Shown here: in pieces, positions 54,406-63,484 of the stretch
How positions within the stretch are numbered: the first letter of the stretch is position 1
Layout of the letters: every line of letters starts with the position of its first letter
From: Mucilaginibacter xinganensis
GTDB taxonomy: Bacteria > Bacteroidota > Bacteroidia > Sphingobacteriales > Sphingobacteriaceae
Direction of reading: 5' to 3'
Assembly (NCBI GenBank): GCA_026225055.1
Contig: JAMFSA010000095.1
Location: 1-64,000, forward strand
DNA: 64,000 bases
Made by a program: the position numbers and the translations under genes
Notes under the pieces: generated by a model
Database searches by the model: none
The model's input: only the letters and a program-made list of their open reading frames with translations
Told to the model about the DNA's origin: nothing

Positions 54406-56580
54406 ATGAGGATTTCAAATACCAAAACTCTTGGCGGGGTATTACTGGCTGCAGCCGCTATAGTTGCCTGTAATAATAGTTCAAAACCAGATTACGGCGG
54501 CTGGGGAATTGCCGGGGGAAATTCAACCGGGAATAAATACTCATCACTTACCCAAATAGATACCGATAATGTTAAAAACCTTCAGGTAGCGTGGACATAC
54601 CATACCGGCGATGCCGATACCGCGGCATCATCACAAATACAATGCAACGCTATTATTGTTAACGGCGTTTTGTATGGCACAACGCCCCAACTGTCATTAT
54701 TCGCGCTTGATGCAGCTACAGGGCAGCAAAAGTGGGTATATAAGCCGGTTATCCATATAGAAGGTTCAAGGGCAGGGCATTTTGGTATGAACAATAACCG
54801 TGGCGTAACTTACTGGACGGACGGGAAAGATGATGAGCGAATCCTATATGTTACCGGGCAATATTTACAAGCTGTTGATGCGAAGACTGGGAAACTGATA
54901 GAAAGCTTTGGGGAAAATGGTAAGGTTGACCTGCATACTGGCTTGGGTGAAAATGCAGCTGATCTTTATGTAACCGCTACCACGCCCGGCACTATTTATC
55001 AGGATTTGTATTTAACGGGCACTCGTGTATCCGAAAGTATGGATGCCGCGCCGGGTTATGTACGTGCCTTTGATGTACGTACAGGCGCAATGAAATGGGT
55101 GTTCCATACCATACCGCAACCCGGCGAGGCTGGTTATGAAACCTGGGAGAATAAAGATGCCTGGAAACTTACAGGTGGTGTAAACAACTGGATGGGTATG
55201 ACCATCGATCAGAAAAGAGGGATTGCTTATGTACCGCTGGGCTCAGCCTCAATGGACTTTTATGGTGCTAAAAGGCCGGGAAATGATCTGTATGCCGATT
55301 GCCTGGTAGCGTTGGATGCGGCAACAGGTAAAGTACTGTGGCATTTTCAATATGTGCATCATGATACCTGGGACCGTGACCCTTCATCAGCCCCGGTTTT
55401 GGTTACAATTAAGCATGATGGGCAGATGGTTGATGCCGTTGCCCAAACCACCAAGCAGGGTTTTGTTTATGTATTCGATAGAGTAACCGGCAAGTCGCTG
55501 TTCCCGATAAAGGAAACTACAGTTGATACCGTAACTGAGTTAAAAGATGAAAAATTATCGCCTACACAGCCTATTTCGCAACTGCCGAAGCCTTATGTAA
55601 GGCAATCCTTTTTGGAAAAAGATATTAACCCTTATCTGTCTGATTCTGCAAAAGAAGATATCAGGAAGCAACTGGCAACTTATCATACCGGGCATTTGTT
55701 TACACCGCAATCGAAAGAAGGTACCATCATCTTCCCCGGTTTTGATGGCGGGGCCGAATGGGGTGGGCCGTCGGTTGATCCAAATACCGGAATACTATAT
55801 GTAAATGCCAGCGAAATGGCCTGGATATTGAAAATGTACGATGTAAAACAAGCCGCTTCCAGTGCCGAAAATTATGGGCAGGCTGGTGTACGGTTGTTTC
55901 AGCAGAATTGTATGTCGTGCCATGGCGCGGATAGAAAGGGCGGGGGTAATTATCCGTCGCTGATCAATATCGGCCAAAAACTAAATGAACCCAATTTTAT
56001 TGATTTTATCAATAACGGTCGCCGGATGATGCCCGCTTTTCATCACCTGCCGCAGGAAGAAAAGGAAGCTATCGCCAGTTATGTACTGAATTTGCCAGAT
56101 GAGAAGAAGAAACCATATGTACAGCACCTTTCGGCTAAAGAAGAGTTTAGGAACGTGCCTTACAGCATCTCGGGCTATAACCGGTTCGCGACAAAGGATG
56201 GGCTGCCGGCTATTGCGCCGCCATGGGGTACCTTATCGGCTATTGATCTCAATACCGGTCAGTACGTTTGGAGGGATACTTTGGGGCAGGACGAAAGATT
56301 TAAGAATGTAAAAAATACCGGTACCGAAAACTATGGCGGTGCAGCCATAACAAAAGGCGGACTGCTATTTATTGCTGCCACAAAGGATGGCATGTTCAGG
56401 GCTTTCAATAAAAACAATGGTAAACTATTATGGCAGGTTAAATTGCCAAATGCAGGCTTTGCAACGCCTTCGGTTTATGAAGTTAACGGTAAGGAGTATG
56501 TGGTGATAGCCTGTGGCGGGGGAAAACTGAATACCAAATCGGGCGATTCGTACGTAGCCTTTGCTTTACTGGACAAATAA
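54406..56580 (+). CDS. PQQ-dependent dehydrogenase with inserted cytochrome c domain
   Basis: A 724-residue periplasmic quinoprotein lipoprotein (lipobox IVAC with Cys22). The N-terminal and C-terminal parts form an eight-bladed propeller with tryptophan-docking repeats such as LFALDAATGQQKWVYKP, VRAFDVRTGAMKWVFHT, LVALDAATGKVLWHFQ and FRAFNKNNGKLLWQVKLP. A cytochrome c domain (about 485-570) is inserted with haem site CMSCH (502-506). Such enzymes oxidise sugars or alcohols and pass electrons within the chain to c-type cytochromes. No pqq biosynthesis genes are visible. The family resembles glucose/quinate-type dehydrogenases, but the substrate is unknown. Confidence 0.92.
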   Translation: MRISNTKTLGGVLLAAAAIVACNNSSKPDYGGWGIAGGNSTGNKYSSLTQIDTDNVKNLQVAWTYHTGDADTAASSQIQCNAIIVNGVLYGTTPQLSLFALDAATGQQKWVYKPVIHIEGSRAGHFGMNNNRGVTYWTDGKDDERILYVTGQYLQAVDAKTGKLIESFGENGKVDLHTGLGENAADLYVTATTPGTIYQDLYLTGTRVSESMDAAPGYVRAFDVRTGAMKWVFHTIPQPGEAGYETWENKDAWKLTGGVNNWMGMTIDQKRGIAYVPLGSASMDFYGAKRPGNDLYADCLVALDAATGKVLWHFQYVHHDTWDRDPSSAPVLVTIKHDGQMVDAVAQTTKQGFVYVFDRVTGKSLFPIKETTVDTVTELKDEKLSPTQPISQLPKPYVRQSFLEKDINPYLSDSAKEDIRKQLATYHTGHLFTPQSKEGTIIFPGFDGGAEWGGPSVDPNTGILYVNASEMAWILKMYDVKQAASSAENYGQAGVRLFQQNCMSCHGADRKGGGNYPSLINIGQKLNEPNFIDFINNGRRMMPAFHHLPQEEKEAIASYVLNLPDEKKKPYVQHLSAKEEFRNVPYSISGYNRFATKDGLPAIAPPWGTLSAIDLNTGQYVWRDTLGQDERFKNVKNTGTENYGGAAITKGGLLFIAATKDGMFRAFNKNNGKLLWQVKLPNAGFATPSVYEVNGKEYVVIACGGGKLNTKSGDSYVAFALLDK

Positions 56581-56590
56581 AGTTATCAAA

Positions 56591-57610
56591 ATGAGACATA
56601 CAATCACCTATAAATTGCATGGAATAATTAAACAGTTAGTACTAATAATAGCAATATCGCTATATGCAATAAGCACGCATGCCCAGGTAAGCAAAGGCAA
56701 GCCAGTAAATGTGGTCTTCGATACCGATATGGCTACTGATTATGATGATATCGGCGCAATAACCTTACTGCATTATTATGCCGATGAAGGCAAAGCTAAC
56801 ATACTGGCTACTATTGCAAGCACCAAATACCCGCGTGTGGCTGCTGTTTTAAGTGTGATGAATACTTATTTTAAAAGGCCTGATATCCCAATAGGTGTGC
56901 CAACCGGGGCTGCGTCAACTGATCCCGATTGGCAAAAATGGTCGGATACGCTGGTGGCAAAATATCCGCATAAAATCAAATCGAATGATGAGGCGATGGA
57001 TGCTGTAAAGCTATACCGCAAAGTACTGGCTAAACAACCGGATAACAGCGTTACCATCATAACTGTTGGCTTTTTTACCAATGTGGCAAACCTGCTAAAA
57101 TCAGAGGCCGATGAGTATTCGCCTTTAAGCGGACAGCAATTGGTTGATAAAAAGGTAATGAAAATGGTTTCTATGGCTGGAAAATTCCCTACTGGCTGGG
57201 AATATAATATGGATAATGATTCATTAGCCTCAAGATATGTTTTTTCGCATTTTACAAAGCCAATTATATTCAGTGGGTTTGATATAGGTGAAAAGATCCA
57301 TACCGGTATACCGTTGATCCATAATGAAAAGATCATTAATGACCCGGTAAAGGATGTATTCAGGATTTCCATACCGCAGGCCAAAGAAGATGTGAATGGC
57401 CGCATGAGCTGGGACGAAACAGCGGTATATGTTGCCATAAATGGCGCTGCACCATATTATAAATTAGTGCCAGGAAAAATTAAACTAAATGCTAATGGCA
57501 GCGATAGTTGGACAGAAACTGGCAATCAATATTATTTGCTGGCGATAAGACCACCGTCGGAAATGGAAGCTATAATAAACAATATATTGATGTATCAACC
57601 CTTAAAATAA
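56591..57610 (+). CDS. Secreted nucleoside hydrolase-like protein
   Basis: A 339-residue IUNH-fold protein from the ATG at 56591, 10 bases after the dehydrogenase stop. It has a hydrophobic signal segment ending AISTHAQ. The calcium-binding N-terminal motif appears as VVFDTDMATDYDDIGAI, the DxDxxxDxDD variant found in many Bacteroidota secreted members. The C-terminal half has MSWDETAVYVAINGAAPYY, which fits the family Asp/His region. These enzymes cleave N-glycosidic bonds of ribonucleosides, but the subfamily also contains pseudo-enzymes or enzymes for other N-glycosides. It is probably co-transcribed with the dehydrogenase and the following isomerase gene. Confidence 0.87.
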   Translation: MRHTITYKLHGIIKQLVLIIAISLYAISTHAQVSKGKPVNVVFDTDMATDYDDIGAITLLHYYADEGKANILATIASTKYPRVAAVLSVMNTYFKRPDIPIGVPTGAASTDPDWQKWSDTLVAKYPHKIKSNDEAMDAVKLYRKVLAKQPDNSVTIITVGFFTNVANLLKSEADEYSPLSGQQLVDKKVMKMVSMAGKFPTGWEYNMDNDSLASRYVFSHFTKPIIFSGFDIGEKIHTGIPLIHNEKIINDPVKDVFRISIPQAKEDVNGRMSWDETAVYVAINGAAPYYKLVPGKIKLNANGSDSWTETGNQYYLLAIRPPSEMEAIINNILMYQPLK

Positions 57611-57636
57611 TCGCGATAGCTAAATTTAATGATACA

Positions 57637-58455
57637 ATGAAACTGCAATTTTTTTGCCCGCGATGGGGAAGTGAAGATCTAAGTTGGGATGATTTCTTCC
57701 TGAAAGTAAAGCAAGCGGATTATGATGGGGTAGAATATGGCATAGCCAATGAAACTACTTCAGCTGAGTTAGATGAGATCTGGGAGAAGCTGCATAAACA
57801 TCAACTAAGTATTATCCCGCAGCATTATGGCACGTATGATGCCGATTTTAATCAGCATTTTGACCGGTATTCGGCGTGGCTGCAATTGGTTGAGCCTTAT
57901 CCTGCTGTAAAGATCGACTCCCAAACAGGAAAAGACTTTTTTACTTTCGAACAAAATAAGCAATTGGTTGATGCTGCTACAAAGTACACGCGTGACACTG
58001 GGATTCCCGTTTATCATGAAACACATCGCAATAAATTCCTTTTCGCGGCACATATAGCAAAAGATTATTTGAAAAGAATCCCGGATTTAAAAATAACCCT
58101 GGATGCATCACACTGGGTAAATGTGGCTGAATCTTATCTGGAAGATCAGCAGGATGCTATTAATATAGCGATACAACGTACCGGCCATGTCCACGCCCGT
58201 GTTGGTTACCCGGAAGGTCCGCAGGTCCCTGATCCGCGCGTGCCAGAATGGAAGGAAGCGCTGGATCATCACCTAAAATGGTGGGACAAAATAGCTGAAC
58301 TCAAGCGACAGGAAGACGAAATACTCACCATCACCCCCGAATTCGGTCCGTACCCTTACATGGTTCATCTGCCCGATACAAATAAGCCGATTGCTAACCA
58401 ATGGGACATCAACGTATATATGATGGAATTGTTAAGGGAAAGATATAGCAAATAA
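57637..58455 (+). CDS. Sugar phosphate isomerase/epimerase-type TIM barrel protein
   Basis: A 272-residue protein from the ATG at 57637; the longer frame would overlap the upstream gene and reads as non-native sequence. Barrel motifs are FCPRWGSEDLSWDDFFLKVKQADYDGVEYGI, IPVYHETHRNKFLF (Glu and His), LKITLDASHWVNVAESYLED (Asp and His), GHVHARVGYPEGPQVPDPR (His) and LTITPEFGPYPYM (Glu). The set fits the divalent-metal site of the AP-endonuclease-2 fold. It is distinct in sequence from the isomerase-type gene at 51921. No signal peptide is seen, so it acts in the cytosol. Confidence 0.9.
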   Translation: MKLQFFCPRWGSEDLSWDDFFLKVKQADYDGVEYGIANETTSAELDEIWEKLHKHQLSIIPQHYGTYDADFNQHFDRYSAWLQLVEPYPAVKIDSQTGKDFFTFEQNKQLVDAATKYTRDTGIPVYHETHRNKFLFAAHIAKDYLKRIPDLKITLDASHWVNVAESYLEDQQDAINIAIQRTGHVHARVGYPEGPQVPDPRVPEWKEALDHHLKWWDKIAELKRQEDEILTITPEFGPYPYMVHLPDTNKPIANQWDINVYMMELLRERYSK

Positions 58456-58491
58456 TGGCCACTGACCTTAAAAATCAGGCAAAAAAATAGC

Positions 58492-58537
58492 GGTAAAAGA
58501 TTTTTTACCTACTAATACGTGGCAGGTTTTCTGCCAC
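58492..58537. other. Two adjacent small hairpins between isomerase and MFS genes
   Basis: GGTAAAA/TTTTACC (58492-58498 and 58503-58509) and GTGGCAG/CTGCCAC (58519-58525 and 58531-58537) follow the isomerase stop. The first is followed by no T-run; the second is GC-richer. Either may end the upstream transcript, but I am not sure. Confidence 0.4.
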
Positions 58538-58645
58538 AACCATGCCGAAAACTCCTGTTTGTAAAATACCGGCTACCCCATAGCTAAATATCCAAACAAT
58601 ATTTATATTGCGTAACCATTTTATAACTCAATAATTTATTCAGCG

Positions 58646-59896
58646 ATGACACCCTTAATCAGAACCAAACTTTCCGCCATGATGTTCCTTCAATTTTTTA
58701 TATGGGGGGCCTGGTTTGTTACCATGGGTACGTACTTAAGCAAAAACTTAAATGCTACCGCCGTACAAAATGCCAGCGCATATGCTACACAGGCATTAGG
58801 TGCCATACTTGCGCCGTTCATCATAGGCCTTATTGCCGATAAATATTTTTCGGCACAACGCATATTAGCTGTACTGCATATTGTTGGGGCTATCCTGATG
58901 TTTTACGCCAGCCAGGCTGCTGACTTCACAGGTTTCTATCCACTAATATTAAGTTATATGATCCTATACATGCCTACGTTGGCATTGGTAAATACCGTAT
59001 CATTTAAGCAAATGCTGAATCCAAGCAAAGAGTTTCCGCCAATACGCATTTTTGGTACAGTGGGCTGGATAGTTGCCGGGCTGTTAATCGGCTGGCTGGG
59101 ATGGGAGCAAAACAACTCACTCGTTTTAACTTTTAAGGTTGCCGCAGCTGTTTCATTAGCATTAGGATTGTTATGCTTTACCTTGCCCGATACGCCACCT
59201 GCCAAAAAAGGCCAAAGTACTTCCATCAGAGATATATTAGGGCTTGATGCTATCGGGCTATTAAAAAACAGGTCGTTCCTGGTGTTTTTCATCGCATCAG
59301 TAGCTATATGCGTACCGCTGGCATTTTATTACAATTTTACTAACCCCTTTCTTAACGAAGTTGGCGTTAAACGCGCGGCAGGCATTCAAACCCTGGGGCA
59401 ATTTTCTGAATTCATATTCATGCTGGCTATGCCGTTTTTCTTTGTAAGACTTGGGGTAAAAAAAATGCTGGCAATGGGCATGCTCGCCTGGACACTGCGC
59501 TACCTGTGTTTCGCTTTTGGTAATGCCGATGCAAATTATTGGATGCTGTTAGCAGGCATTATTATCCACGGGGTTTGTTATGACTTTTTCTTTGTAGCCG
59601 GGCAGATATATACTGACAACCTCGCCGGCGAAAAATATAAGAACTCGGCACAAGGCTTTATTACACTGGCTACTTATGGTGTAGGTATGCTGATAGGCTT
59701 TAGCATTTCGGGACCTATAGTCGACCATTGGAAAACTTCATCTTCATCGCACGACTGGCAAACTATCTGGTTGATCCCGGGCGGTATTGCTTTAGTGGTT
59801 ATGCTGTTGTTTGTACTGTTCTTTAAAGATACGAACCAGATCGCCCAAAAACCCGGATTGGACATAGGTATCGATTCTGCACAAATAGAACTGTAA
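58646..59896 (+). CDS. MFS permease of the nucleoside:H+ symporter (NupG-like) family
   Basis: A 416-residue inner-membrane transporter with 12 predicted helices. It begins TPLIRTKLSAMMFLQFFIWGAWFVTMGTYLSKNL, the usual start of the NHS family, with the conserved motif IIGLIADKYFSAQRIL after helix 2 and IRIFGTVGWIVAGLLIGWLGWE later. NupG homologues move nucleosides with protons. In Bacteroidota this family is frequent in sugar-utilisation loci, so a sugar or keto-sugar is as plausible as a nucleoside. It has its own leader and ends at a bidirectional terminator. Confidence 0.88.
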   Translation: MTPLIRTKLSAMMFLQFFIWGAWFVTMGTYLSKNLNATAVQNASAYATQALGAILAPFIIGLIADKYFSAQRILAVLHIVGAILMFYASQAADFTGFYPLILSYMILYMPTLALVNTVSFKQMLNPSKEFPPIRIFGTVGWIVAGLLIGWLGWEQNNSLVLTFKVAAAVSLALGLLCFTLPDTPPAKKGQSTSIRDILGLDAIGLLKNRSFLVFFIASVAICVPLAFYYNFTNPFLNEVGVKRAAGIQTLGQFSEFIFMLAMPFFFVRLGVKKMLAMGMLAWTLRYLCFAFGNADANYWMLLAGIIIHGVCYDFFFVAGQIYTDNLAGEKYKNSAQGFITLATYGVGMLIGFSISGPIVDHWKTSSSSHDWQTIWLIPGGIALVVMLLFVLFFKDTNQIAQKPGLDIGIDSAQIEL

Positions 59897-59911
59897 TTTT
59901 GTTCGAATTTG

Positions 59912-59954
59912 AATAAAAAAGCGAATGACCACATTGGTTATTCGCTTTTTTATT
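59912..59954. terminator. Bidirectional terminator between MFS and ThuA genes
   Basis: Perfect 15-bp arms AATAAAAAAGCGAAT (59912-59926) and ATTCGCTTTTTTATT (59940-59954), giving U-tracts in both directions between convergent genes. It abuts the stop codon of the minus-strand ThuA gene. Confidence 0.9.
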
Positions 59955-60724
59955 TACTGGTTAATAGCTTTTACAGTGCCCATTGCGTACTCAATGCCAC
60001 CTAATAAGTGCTGTAAATACAGCGGATCGGCGTATGATTCATTGGTATGGCCCAATTCGGTATAAAAAGCCCTGCCACCGTCATAAGTATGATACCATGC
60101 CATTGGGTGATAAGCCGGGTTTTTGCCGCCTGTGTAGCTGGTTTCGTCAATAGTTAATAATACGTGCAGGTTGGGTTCAATCCATTTAAAGTTGTACCAC
60201 TCGTCAAATCTTTTCCAGTGTACAGGCAAATGTTTGGTGGCGATATTATCAGGGTCAACCACATCAATAACAGCATCCTGCTGCGCCGGGTGACTGTCAA
60301 AATAAGCGCCCACCAAATTGCCATACCATTGCCAGTTATACTCGCAATCTGTAGCAGCATGCACACCCACAAAGCCGCCGCCGGCCTCAATGTATTTCAT
60401 GAACTCTTTTTGCTGGGCATCGTCCAAAACATCATGAGTAGTGCTTAAAAAGATCACCGCTGCATATTGTTTTAGGTTGTCATAAGTGAATTTACGGCTG
60501 TCGGTAGTGCTGTCAGCTTCAAATCCGTTTTCAGTCCCCAGTTTTTTAATGGCCATGACTCCTGCCGCGATGGATTCATGATGATAGCCCGCTGTTTTAC
60601 AAAATATAAGCACTTTAAGTTTCTGCTTTGCCGAAACGGGATTGATACTTAGCAATATTAGCGCAGCTATACTGCATAAAGTAACAAGGCAACTATGGAA
60701 GCTAACTCTTTTTTGAAGTCTCAT
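59954..60724 (-). CDS. ThuA-domain protein
   Basis: A 256-residue periplasmic protein from the ATG at 60724; the longer frame adds 30 unlikely residues. A signal peptide covers about residues 8-33 (ALILLSINPVSAK). The ThuA-like glutamine-amidotransferase-fold domain shows LKVLIFCKTAGYHHESIAAGVMAIKKLG, FLSTTHDVLDDAQQKEFMKYIEAGGGFVGVHAATDCEYNWQWYGNLVGAYFDSHP and GGRAFYTELGHTNESYADPLYLQHLLGGIEYA. ThuA was named from trehalose/maltose/sucrose utilisation loci, where 3-keto-disaccharides are processed. The presence here supports a keto-sugar theme for this island. It lacks the catalytic Cys of true amidotransferases. Confidence 0.92.
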   Translation of the reverse strand: MRLQKRVSFHSCLVTLCSIAALILLSINPVSAKQKLKVLIFCKTAGYHHESIAAGVMAIKKLGTENGFEADSTTDSRKFTYDNLKQYAAVIFLSTTHDVLDDAQQKEFMKYIEAGGGFVGVHAATDCEYNWQWYGNLVGAYFDSHPAQQDAVIDVVDPDNIATKHLPVHWKRFDEWYNFKWIEPNLHVLLTIDETSYTGGKNPAYHPMAWYHTYDGGRAFYTELGHTNESYADPLYLQHLLGGIEYAMGTVKAINQ

Positions 60725-60923
60725 TTTTTGCCGGTTTGAATTTATAATAGGTTTATACTGCAATCGATTTAGCAGTACGACATATTTACAGATTATTTTT
60801 GTGGATAGCAACAATTATTAAAATTGTTACGCCACAGTTTTGAGAAGGTTGAAGGTGCTGCCCGAAGATTGCTGTTCGATTTCTTTGACCTCGATCCACT
60901 ACGCCCGTAGTTTAACTACATTA

Positions 60924-61544
60924 TTAACTATTTCTTTTACGTATGATACTTAAAAACACAGGAGTGATACCAATGTATGACGCGATATGTTTTTGTGCTA
61001 TCCTTTGTTCCAATTTGGGATATTGTTTTTGGAACTGCGTATACCGCTCCTCAGCCGTTTTGGAAAGATTGGATGTAATGCGACGCTGATATAAATTAAA
61101 GCCGTTTTGTGTAAGTATGCGGAAAAAACGCTCAAACTTTGGCACCTGCAGGTAAAGCTGTTCAAGAGCGGTATAACTCAGATAAAAGACCTCGGTATCT
61201 TCCAGTGCGCTTATAGTATAAAAAGCAGGTATCTGCCCCGAAAAGCTGGATATATCAACAGCCCACCAGTTTTCGGGGCAGAATGAGATAATATGTTCTT
61301 CGCCCTCCTTGTCGATATTGAAAATGCGCAGGCAACCTTTATTAACAAAATATATGGCTTTGCATATCTCGCCGCTGCTCAGCAAAGTAGCATTCTTTTT
61401 TACCATCTTATGCTGCAGTTGTGACAATACATGTGCTGTTTCAACCGCATCAAGTGAGATATGCATAGCAAAATTAGCCAGGATGAGGTCGTACATTTTT
61501 CTGAATTTCCGTAAAGATAAAATGTCCCGGCGACTTATCCCCAT
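60924..61544 (-). CDS. Crp/Fnr-family transcriptional regulator
   Basis: A 206-residue regulator, or 190 if the start is the internal Met (MYDLILANF) at 61496. The cyclic-nucleotide-binding-like beta-roll covers KKNATLLSSGEICKAIYFVNKGCLRIFNIDKEGEEHIISFCPENWWAVDISSFSGQIPAFYTISALEDTEVFYLS. A helical linker and C-terminal HTH follow (AQKHIASYIGITPVFLSIIRKR). The usual cAMP phosphate-binding arginine/serine pair is absent, as in most Bacteroidota members. The gene begins 2 bases after the SnoaL-like gene stop, so they share a transcript. Confidence 0.9.
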   Translation of the reverse strand: MGISRRDILSLRKFRKMYDLILANFAMHISLDAVETAHVLSQLQHKMVKKNATLLSSGEICKAIYFVNKGCLRIFNIDKEGEEHIISFCPENWWAVDISSFSGQIPAFYTISALEDTEVFYLSYTALEQLYLQVPKFERFFRILTQNGFNLYQRRITSNLSKTAEERYTQFQKQYPKLEQRIAQKHIASYIGITPVFLSIIRKRNS

Positions 61545-61546
61545 CT

Positions 61547-61906
61547 TTACAAAGGAGGAAAAAAGCTAACTATTCGAGTAATCTTATACTCGTCGTTCAA
61601 CTCAAAATAATCAATTCCCTGTCGTGAACCTATTCCGGGCAAATCTGCGCCCCAGGTATAGAGGCCATTATTGTGATGATAATCCGGTTCCACCACAATA
61701 TGAAAAGTGCGCCCCGGTATTTTTTCTAAAGATGCAATTGCCAGTTGGCTTATACCATCCACGCCTTTAACCAATGAATAGTTCGGGTCGGTATAAATTG
61801 CATCATCAGCCCAGCATTTGGCAAATGCAGCGCTAATTTCATCTGGGCGTGCTATATTCCATGCCAGAATGTAAAGATCAATAGTTTCTTTTGCTGATTG
61901 TATCAT
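61547..61906 (-). CDS. SnoaL/NTF2-like protein
   Basis: A 119-residue cone-shaped alpha+beta barrel protein from the ATG at 61906. It shows the SnoaL-like layout: SAKETIDLYILAWNIARPDEISAAFAKCWADDAIYTDPNYSLVKGVDGISQLA, then RTFHIVVEPDYHHNNGLYTWGADLPGIGSRQGIDYFELNDEYKITRIVSFF. Such small proteins bind or isomerise hydrophobic compounds, but no specific function can be assigned. It is directly upstream of, and coupled to, the Crp/Fnr-type gene. Confidence 0.82.
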   Translation of the reverse strand: MIQSAKETIDLYILAWNIARPDEISAAFAKCWADDAIYTDPNYSLVKGVDGISQLAIASLEKIPGRTFHIVVEPDYHHNNGLYTWGADLPGIGSRQGIDYFELNDEYKITRIVSFFPPL

Positions 61907-62103
61907 AATTATCAATTTTTTAATATGATACAAAGGAACAGCACCCCAATCGCAATAAAATTAAAGTAGTTTAATAAATGAAAATAGTTTGATAGCTGTC
62001 CGGTGCTTATGACTTCCGACCTATGCCGTAGTTTTTGACTCCCTAAACAAAAAAAGCCCACCTCGCAGCAGACTTCTCATTCATTGTTAAACACTTATTT
62101 AAA

Positions 62104-62130
62104 CCGGGAAGCAGTTGTGCTGTCTCCCGA
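62104..62130 (-). terminator. Weak hairpin downstream of xylA
   Basis: CGGGAAGCAG and CTGTCTCCCG pair imperfectly around a short TTGTG loop, just past the xylA stop on the minus strand. No strong U-run follows, so this is only a possible terminator. Confidence 0.35.
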
Positions 62131-62138
62131 TCTTGCTT

Positions 62139-63470
62139 TTATATAAAACTATTGATGATATTCTCATAATATTCCTGTTTACCACTAATGGCCTTAGGTT
62201 CGCCATTGTCAATAGCATACTGGCGCAGGTCTTCAAGGGTAAGCTTGCCGTTCTCAAAGTCCTTGCCGCTGCCGCTGTCGTAGGAGGCATAACGGTCACT
62301 GCGCAGTTTTTTGTAGTCTGATTTTTGCAGGATGTTGTCCGCAGTGATCAGCGCCCGGGCAAAAACATCCATACCACCAATGTGGGCATAGAACAGGTCC
62401 TCCGGATCAGTTGAGTTTCTTCGGATCTTGGCATCAAAGTTTATACCGCCGCCACCAAAGCCACCGGCTTCCAGGATGATCAGCATACCTTCGGTCACCT
62501 CGTTGATATCATTCGGGAACTGGTCGGTATCCCAGCCGTTCTGGTTATCCCCACGGTTGGCATCTATCGAGCCCAGGATACCCGCGTCAACAGCTACCTG
62601 CAGCTCATGCTGGAAGGTATGACCTGCCAGGGTAGCATGGTTAACCTCCAGATTCAGTTTAAAATCATTCAGCAGGTCGTATTTCTGCAAAAAGCCTAAT
62701 ACGGTGGCAGCGTCATAATCATACTGGTGTTTGGTAGGCTCGCATGGTTTTGGCTCAATAAAGAAATTGCCTTTAAAGCCTTGTTTGCGGGCATAGTCTT
62801 TTGCCGTATGCAGGAATTTAGCGAAGTGTTCCTGCTCGCGTTTCATGTCGGTGTTGAGTAAGGACATATAGCCTTCTCTGCCACCCCAGAATACATAGTT
62901 TTCACCACCTAATGCGATGGTTGCATCCAGTGCCGCTTTCACCTGCGCGGCAGCATGGCTCAGTACATGGAAATCAGGATTGGTAGATGCACCGTTCATA
63001 TACCTGCGGTTGCTGAATAGGTTGGCAGTGCCCCAAAGCAGTTTTACACCGCTGGCGGCTTGTTTTTGTTTGGCGTAATCCACTAAAGCCTGTAAACGGC
63101 GGTCGTTCTCTTTTACATCATTGGTATAATCTACCACATCCACATCGTGGAAACAGTAGTATTCCATGCCTATTTTAGTGATGAACTCAAAGGCGGCATC
63201 CATTTTATCTTTGGCACGTTCTACGGCATCCGCCTTTTCATTCCATGCAAATACATGGGTGGGTTCGCCAAAAGGATCGGCCCCGTTACCTACAAAAGAG
63301 TGCCAGTAGGCAGTGGCAAAGCGCAGGTGGTCCTTCATGGTCTTTCCGGCCACTACTTTGTTCTCATCATACCATTTAAAGGCTAAGGGATTAGTGGATT
63401 GTGCTCCCTCATATTTTACCTGTCCTATCCCCTTGAAAAATTCTTTTTCTCCTGTTATTATGCTTCCCAT
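62139..63470 (-). CDS. xylA: Xylose isomerase
   Basis: Converts D-xylose to D-xylulose with two divalent metals. The 443-residue length marks the longer class II enzymes. Motifs include [39 protein letters not shown] with catalytic His108, the metal-site [23 protein letters not shown], the [18 protein letters not shown] strand (metal Glu and Lys), [19 protein letters not shown] and [22 protein letters not shown]. The stop of xylulokinase lies 14 bases upstream, so xylB-xylA form an operon transcribed toward decreasing coordinates. Confidence 0.97.
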   Translation of the reverse strand: MGSIITGEKEFFKGIGQVKYEGAQSTNPLAFKWYDENKVVAGKTMKDHLRFATAYWHSFVGNGADPFGEPTHVFAWNEKADAVERAKDKMDAAFEFITKIGMEYYCFHDVDVVDYTNDVKENDRRLQALVDYAKQKQAASGVKLLWGTANLFSNRRYMNGASTNPDFHVLSHAAAQVKAALDATIALGGENYVFWGGREGYMSLLNTDMKREQEHFAKFLHTAKDYARKQGFKGNFFIEPKPCEPTKHQYDYDAATVLGFLQKYDLLNDFKLNLEVNHATLAGHTFQHELQVAVDAGILGSIDANRGDNQNGWDTDQFPNDINEVTEGMLIILEAGGFGGGGINFDAKIRRNSTDPEDLFYAHIGGMDVFARALITADNILQKSDYKKLRSDRYASYDSGSGKDFENGKLTLEDLRQYAIDNGEPKAISGKQEYYENIINSFI

Positions 63471-63484
63471 AATTGCTATATGTA

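Noticed and set aside
57508..57636. Apparent 100-base overlap between the nucleoside hydrolase and isomerase genes
   Set aside because: The overlap comes only from the longest open frame. The ATG at 57637 gives the normal family N-terminus (MKLQFFCPRWG) and removes the overlap.
54406..60724. Region considered as a nucleoside salvage operon
   Set aside because: A nucleoside hydrolase-like gene and a NupG-type permease alone support it. The PQQ enzyme, cytochrome, DUF1080, ThuA and Gfo/Idh genes point to sugar oxidation instead.
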